DNA of 64,000 nt from JADGRB01 sp963835825 (GTDB lineage: Bacteria; Myxococcota_A; Polyangia; Fen-1088). Below, in pieces: positions 59,205 to 64,000 of the stretch (position 1 is its first letter; the number at the start of each line of letters is the position of its first letter). A program made the translations under genes and the position numbers. The notes beneath the pieces are model-generated. The model did not search any database. It was not told the DNA's origin and worked only from the letters and a program-made list of their open reading frames with translations. The DNA is taken from NCBI GenBank assembly GCA_963835825.1, contig CAWIGZ010000012.1, positions 124,001 to 188,000 on the forward strand, given 5' to 3'.

Positions 59205-60598
59205 GTGCGCCCGGGCGATCGCGTCGCGCTCACCTGCGACGATCTCGACGATGACGGCGCCGGCGTCGGCCAAAGCGACGGCCACCGCGTGCACGTCGCG
59301 GGCGCGCTGCCCGGCGAGCGCGTGGGCGGCGTGGTCGAGCACGTCTCTCGCCAGTCGGGTGCCGCCTGGGCGCGGCTGGAGACGGTCGACGTCGCCCTCA
59401 ACGGCGCGGCGTCCGCCTGCCTGCCCCGCGTTCGGCGCCTGCGGCGGCTGCGTGCTGCAACACCTCGCCTACGACGCGCAGCTGGACTGGAAGCACGACG
59501 CGCGTCGCCCGCGCTCTGGGCGCGTACCCCGCGCTCGACGTGAAGGTCGACCCCTGCGTCGCCTCGCCGCGGCCGCTCGGCTACCGGAACCGATCGAAGC
59601 TGGTCGTCGCGCGCCGAGAAGAGGGGCGACCCGACGACGGATTGGTTTTGGGCGCCTTCGCACCGCGCTCGCACGACGTCGTCGATCTCGCCGGCTGCCG
59701 GATCGCCGAGCCGCCGCTCGACGAGACCGCCGCCGCGTTGCGCGCTCTCCTCGACGAGGCGGGCGTCCGCGCCTACCACGAGCGGACGTTGACCGGCGAC
59801 CTGCGCCACGTCGTGCTGCGCGCGAATCACGAAGGGCGGGTGCTGGCCGTCTGGATCGTCGCCCGTCCGCTGCCGCGACGGCGCTCGCGCTGGCCAGACG
59901 GTTTCGCGCGGCCCGACCCGAGGTCATCGGCGTCGTCGAGCACGAGAACCGCTCGCGCGGCAACGCGATCTTCGCGGACGCGGACGGGCGAAAACGAACG
60001 CCTCCTCGACGGTGCCGGCGAGATTGAAGATCAGGTCGAGGTCGCGGGCCGCCCCGTGCGCCTGCTGCTCTCGCCGGGCGCCTTCTTCCAGGCGAACCGA
60101 GAGGTCGCCGCGCTCGCCTACACCGCCATCGCCGACGCGCTGGCGATCCAGCCGACCGAGCGGGTGGTCGACGCCTACTGCGGCGTCGGCGGCATCGCGC
60201 TGTCGCTGGCCCGCGGCGCCGCCGAGGTGCTCGGGATCGAGTCGCACGCGGGCGCCGTCGCAGGCGCCACGGCGTCGGCCGCGCTCAACGGCATCACGAA
60301 TGCCCGCTTCGTCGCCGGCGACGCCGCGCAGGCGCTCGGTCAGATCGATCGCGCCGACGTGGTGGTCCTGAACCCGCCCCGCAAGGGCTGCGCGCCCGAG
60401 GTGCTGGCGGAGATCGCCCGCCTGGCGCCCCGCGCCGTCGCCTATCTCTCCTGCGATCCCCAGACGCTGGCCCGCGATCTGGCGCTGCTCGCGACGCGCG
60501 GCTACCGCGCGCGCTCCGTCACGCCGTTCGACATGCTCCCCCACACGCCGCACGTCGAGGCGCTGGCGGTCGTCGACCGTCTCTTCGACGACCGTTGA
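59205..60598 (+). CDS. RlmD/TrmA-family RNA uracil-C5 methyltransferase, multiply frameshifted
   Basis: The gene reads only if four frame changes are allowed (near 59415, 59500, 59880 and 59990). In order: TRAM domain (RPGDRVALTCDDLDDDGAGVG), a 4Fe-4S Cys cluster (CPAFGACGGC), a central domain (LGYRNRSKLVVARREEG), LLLSPGAFFQANREV, motif I VVDAYCGVGGIALSLA, DVVVLNPPRKGC and the catalytic Cys motif VAYLSCDPQTLARDL. Because every part is conserved and the changes partly cancel, sequencing error is likelier than decay. RlmD/TrmA enzymes methylate U in 23S rRNA or tRNA. GTG start eight bases after the esterase stop. Confidence 0.82.
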
Positions 60599-60609
60599 AT
60601 GAACCTCCG

Positions 60610-61290
60610 CTAGGACGAGCCGAGCGCGCGGGCCAGGAAGTCGGGGTGCAGGCCGAGGCCGATGAAGCCGGCCAGACCGAGCACGATCCCCAGCCCCGCG
60701 AAGCCCCAGGCCAGATAGAAAAGCCACTTCTTCTGGGTCAATGCGGTGAGGCCCAGCAGGGCAATGGCGATGGAGGCCAGGGCCTCGGCCATGTCGAACT
60801 GGTCGTGGCGGGCGTCGAGGACCTCGTAGTGCTCATGGAATCCGTCCGCCTTCCGCTTGATCTCCTCCTTCTCCACGTCGTAGCGGCGGATCTTCTCGGC
60901 GTAGTCGGCGAGCCTCCGATCGATGAACGCGCGGCTCTCGGTGGTGAGGCCCGGCGTGGTCTCGCGCTGGATGCGCAGGCTATCCAGCGCCGATTCGGCG
61001 ATGTTCAGCTTGGTTCCCTTGGCCTGGTAGTACGCCCAGGCGTCGATCCCGCTGGCCTGCGCGCGCGCCATCGCCTCGACCACGTTCCCCTTCTTGACGT
61101 TGCAGAGGGCCGTGAAGGTCGCCGTGATCGCCACGCTGATGGCGACCACCGCGTTGAGGGTCCAGCGCCTGTGGAATCGTCCGGGTCCCCCCGTCTCGCC
61201 ACCCGCGGCGCCTTCCCCGTCCCCCGCCTCGCCGCGCGATCGCTCCACCGCTTCGTTTACCGTGTCCGCGAGCTCGACCATGGCAGCCAT
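60610..61290 (-). CDS. DUF4337 family membrane protein
   Basis: 226 residues. One membrane helix at about 45-65 (LNAVVAISVAITATFTALCNV), a long charged helical region (residues 75-170: YEKIRRYDVEKEEIKRKADG-type), then two C-terminal helices. This layout (TM, coiled coil, TM-TM) is that of DUF4337, function unknown. Start ATG 61290 or, three codons later, 61281. Confidence 0.8.
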   Translation of the reverse strand: MAAMVELADTVNEAVERSRGEAGDGEGAAGGETGGPGRFHRRWTLNAVVAISVAITATFTALCNVKKGNVVEAMARAQASGIDAWAYYQAKGTKLNIAESALDSLRIQRETTPGLTTESRAFIDRRLADYAEKIRRYDVEKEEIKRKADGFHEHYEVLDARHDQFDMAEALASIAIALLGLTALTQKKWLFYLAWGFAGLGIVLGLAGFIGLGLHPDFLARALGSS

Positions 61291-61371
61291 CTTACCCGCG
61301 AGTTGGTCCGCCGTCGGGTCGGGACCGGATGCCGCCGCGGGAAGCAGCCGACGACGGGGGGAAGGAGACGG

Positions 61372-61881
61372 TCAGGTCACGTAGTGGCGGCGGGTCCACT
61401 CGGCCATGGCGATGCCGGCGGCGACGGTGACCGGGAACGAGTGGTTGATGCCGTACATCGGGATGCCGATGATCTGATCGGCTGCGGCGAGGAGCTCCGG
61501 CGAGACGCCGGCGGTCTCGCTGCCGAACAGCATCACGCAGTCGTCGGGGAGCTCGGCGTGCCACAGATCGACGCGCGCCGCGTCCTTCTCGAAGACCAGC
61601 AGCGGGCGGCCGGCGGCGCGCACGCGGGCGATGAACTCCGCCTCGGTCGGCACGAGGACGATGTTCTCGTAGCGGTCCATCCCCATCGCCCCGCGCTCGT
61701 AGAAGCGCTCGTCGCCCACCAGGAGGATCTCGCGCACCAGGAACGAATGCGCCACCCGGATGATGGCGCCGACGTTGAACGGGTTGCGGGCGCGCAGGAC
61801 GGCGACGCTGAGCGGCCGCCGCAGCTTCTCCAGGCTGGCCCGGATCTCGTCGAGCGGCAGCTCGAACGGCGGGACCTTCAT
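61372..61881 (-). CDS. SPOUT-family RNA 2'-O-methyltransferase (TrmH-like)
   Basis: 169 residues of the SpoU/TrmH fold, without an extra N-terminal RNA-binding domain: VLRARNPFNVGAIIRVAHSF (motif 1), LFGSETAGVSPELL (motif 2) and IGIPMYGINHSFPVTVAAGIAMAEW (motif 3). It methylates ribose in tRNA or rRNA. It is intact. Its ATG lies 30 bases from the end of the metalloprotease gene upstream. Confidence 0.9.
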   Translation of the reverse strand: MKVPPFELPLDEIRASLEKLRRPLSVAVLRARNPFNVGAIIRVAHSFLVREILLVGDERFYERGAMGMDRYENIVLVPTEAEFIARVRAAGRPLLVFEKDAARVDLWHAELPDDCVMLFGSETAGVSPELLAAADQIIGIPMYGINHSFPVTVAAGIAMAEWTRRHYVT

Positions 61882-61910
61882 CGGCTGCGACCGCGCATCG
61901 ACGACACCGA

Positions 61911-62979
61911 CTACAAGCGCGCGGTGGTCGCGGCCGGCGCGGGCTGCGGGGCGTCGCCGCCCGCGAAGCTGGCGCGAAACGGGACCGGCATCAGCACCCC
62001 GGCGAACACCGCCACCATCAGCCAGAAGAGCAGCTTGCGACTGCGCGGCAGCGGCCTGTCGTCGACGGGCGGATGGTTCACGCCCCCCGAGGCCGCCCGC
62101 AGGATCCGGATCATCATGTACCAGACCAGCCAGGGGAGCGCCGCGACCAGCGCGATGGTCCGTCCCATCGACTCGTTCCAGTGGGCCCCGGCCTCGATCC
62201 GGGTCACGTGCATGACCCACAAGAAGACGGCCAGCGCGCCGAAGGGCAGGATCCGGTGCAGCCGCGGTCGCGAACCGGCCGTAGCGGTTGCCGAAGTAGG
62301 CGGTGGCGATGTGCCCTCCGTCGAGCTGCCCGATCGGGATCAGGTTGATCATGGTGACCAGGAGGCCCACCCAGCCGGCCCAGGCCGTCGGATGCAGGAA
62401 GACGTCGCGCTTGCCGTCGGGGAGCCAGGCCCCGGTCGCCGCGTGCTTGAGCAGCGCGTACAGCAGAGAGTTTCCCTCTTGCTCGCCCCCGGGCACCAGC
62501 GGGCCGACCGGCGAGCGGTGCAGGCCGTAGAGGATGACAGGGACCGCGACCAGCAGCCCCGCCAGCGGCCCGGCGGCGCCGATATCGATCAGCTTCTTGC
62601 GGTCGGAGGTGACGTCGCGCATCCCGATCACCGCCCCCATCGTCCCGAGACCGAAGCTGGGCGGCAGCGGAATGAAGTAGGGGAGCGAGGCGTCGACGCC
62701 GTGCAGCCGGGCGACGATGTAGTGCCCGAGCTCGTGCGACAGCAGGATCAGCATCAGCGGCAGCGAGTACGAGAGCCCGTCGGAGATGGGGAGGATCGCC
62801 TCCCACCCTTCGACGCCGGCCCGGGCGTGCATCAGCATCGCGCCCGCCGCGGTGGTGGTCAGGAACGTCGCCAGGAAGAGGCCGGCGTGCAGCAGGAGGC
62901 GCCTCGGTCGCGGCGGCGCCGTGGGCGCGGTCTGCGGCGCTTCATCGGCGTCGCGGCCCGGCGACTCCGCGGCGCTCAT
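61911..62979 (-). CDS. Site-2-protease (M50) family membrane metalloprotease, frameshifted
   Basis: About 356 codons across one frameshift. The membrane zinc site is His82-Glu83-X2-His86 (LLSHELGHYIV), with the second ligand in PIGQLDGGHIATAYFG. At least six membrane helices. The frame changes near 62265; removing one G from GACCGCGG restores ATRLHRILPFGALAVF and the C-terminal helices. Similar S2P-like proteases are usually unlinked to a known anti-sigma factor. The ATG overlaps the dnaJ stop (ATGA). Confidence 0.85.
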
Positions 62980-64000
62980 CGTTCGCGGCTTCCGTCGGCG
63001 GTGGCGCGCGCGGGGGGCGCTTCGGTCGCGACGCCGCCGGCCGCCGCCCGCTCGAGCGTGGCGCGGAACGAGCTCCGGCGCGGCAGCTCGGCCCCTTCCA
63101 GCGCGCCGCCCAGGCGGAGCAAGAGGCCGCGCGCCTCGTCGGAGAGCGCGGTCGGCGTCTCGATGGCGATCCGCACGTGGGCGTCGCCCCGCCCGCCGGC
63201 GCGCGGGAATCCCTTGCCGCGCAGCCGGAAGGTGGCGCCCGCCTGCGTCCCGGGGGGCACGCGCATCTGCACGCGCCGGTCGAGCACCGGCACCTCGACC
63301 TCCGCCCCCAGCGTCGCCTCGACGAAGGTGAGCGGCAGCTCGACGGTCAGCACCTCCGCCGTCGCGCGTCGACTCGCGCCCGTAGAACGGGTGCGGGCGC
63401 ACGCGCACCAGCACGTGCAGATCGCCCGACGGGCCGCCCCGCCGGCCCGGGGCGCCTTCGCGGGGCAAGCGCTGGGTCGACCCGCCGATCGAGCCCGGCG
63501 GGACCCGCACGGTGTAGCTCCGCTCCCGATCGACGAGACCCGCCCCTTCGCAGGCGGTGCAGCGGACGCGCGGCACCTGGCCGGTCCCGCCGCACCCCAT
63601 GCACTCGCGCCGGGTGGTGAGAAATCCCGCCTTCTTGCGGACGATCCCCTCGCCGCCGCAGTGGCTGCAGGTGGCCAGGCCCGCGCTGGCGCCCTCGGCG
63701 CCGGTCCCCAGGCAGGCGCGGCAATCCTCCGGCCGCTCGAAGGTGATGGTCTTTTCGCAGCCGAGCGCCGCCTCCTCGAAGTCGACCTCCAGCGTGTAGC
63801 GCATGTCGCGCCCGGCGGTCTTGCGCCGGCGGGCCAGGCCGAACAGATCGCCGAAGAGCGCGTCGAAGAACTCCGTCGCCGAGGCGATGTCCGCGCCGCC
63901 GAGCGGGCCCGACGCCGTCGACGGCGCCGAAGCGGTCGTAGTGCGCCCGCTTCTCCTCGTCGGAGAGGACGGCATAGGCGATCGACAGCTCCTTGAACCG
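62976..64000 (-). CDS. dnaJ: Chaperone protein DnaJ with zinc finger (N-terminus cut by window edge), frameshifted
   Basis: The J domain's end (RFKELSIAYAVLSDEEKRAHYDRFG) is at the window edge, with its HPD beyond it. There follow a G/F region (EFFDALFGDLFG), four CXXCXGXG-type zinc motifs (CRACLGTG, CSHCGGEG, CMGCGGTG, CTACEGAG) and the C-terminal substrate domain (LTVELPLTFVEATLGAEVEVP). The frame changes near 63915 and 63365. This is type I DnaJ, unlike the CbpA-like gene at 40046. It overlaps the metalloprotease gene downstream. Confidence 0.88.
   Translation of the reverse strand, partial: VQGAVDRLCRPLRRGEAGALRPLRRRRRRRARSAARTSPRRRSSSTRSSAICSAWPAGARPPGATCATRWRSTSRRRRSAAKRPSPSSGRRIAAPAWGPAPRAPARAWPPAATAAARGSSARRRDFSPPGASAWGAAGPARCRASAAPPAKGRVSSIGSGATPCGSRRARSAGRPSACPAKAPRAGGAARRAICTCWCACARTRSTGASRRATAEVLTVELPLTFVEATLGAEVEVPVLDRRVQMRVPPGTQAGATFRLRGKGFPRAGGRGDAHVRIAIETPTALSDEARGLLLRLGGALEGAELPRRSSFRATLERAAAGGVATEAPPARATADGSRER

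Noticed and set aside
59205..60598. Decaying pseudogene of an RNA methyltransferase
   Set aside because: All catalytic motifs are intact, there is no in-frame stop within conserved blocks once frames are joined, and two of the shifts cancel each other; error is more likely.

Overview
The window is very GC-rich, densely coded bacterial chromosome with no gene-free stretch longer than 300 bases and no tRNA, rRNA, CRISPR or insertion sequence that I can see. A canonical mglB-mglA pair (polarity GTPase and its roadblock partner, with the typical MglB ending and the MglA P-loop) points to Myxococcota or a close relative. Abundant atypical two-component proteins and secreted Cys-rich lipoproteins fit this. 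The species cannot be named from the sequence alone.

Layout. 1-5.7 kb: 5'-truncated-by-window clpP with an overlapping ribbon-helix-helix/excisionase-type regulator, an AlkZ-like glycosylase, a receiver domain that has lost its phospho-Asp, YceI, and an ArsR-SRPBCC-VOC operon. 5.7-8.5 kb: tyrosine catabolism (hpd, hmgA). 8.7-12.8 kb: an overlapping three-gene phosphorelay. 13.8-22.1 kb: complex I genes nuoE-F-J-K-L-M-N (no G, H, I), with a PKD-like domain fused to NuoL. 22.2-31.3 kb: TMTC-like glycosyltransferase, class II amidotransferase, Tat-exported GMC oxidoreductase pair, TPR/beta-barrel envelope protein, S8 protease, and a PIN-domain toxin-antitoxin pair. 31.4-37.3 kb: secreted lipoprotein and the dnaX-ebfC-recR-mglB-mglA run. 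37.4-43.5 kb: proteostasis block clpB, DnaJ-like, lon. 43.6-46 kb: KAS III, patatin and phasin-like genes. 46-64 kb: MscS channel, membrane proteins, isobutyryl-CoA-mutase-like subunit, RNA methyltransferases, a paired M16 protease, S2P protease and a second, zinc-finger DnaJ.

Three observations stand out. (1) A regulator that overlaps clpP carries phased ATATC repeats in its promoter, and the same repeat pair sits in the first codons of clpP: a candidate autoregulated ClpP circuit. (2) A two-hairpin palindromic repeat of about 78-87 bp lies in tandem between mglB and mglA, again directly after mglA, and a related copy is inserted in frame inside hpd. (3) Several genes have a -10 box only 5-6 bases before their start codon, suggesting leaderless transcripts.

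Caution on quality: bases 1-40,000 show no broken conserved gene, whereas at least thirteen single-base frameshifts split nine conserved genes between 40.5 and 64 kb, several at G/C homopolymers. I treat these as probable sequence errors and annotate the genes across the breaks, saying so in each entry.
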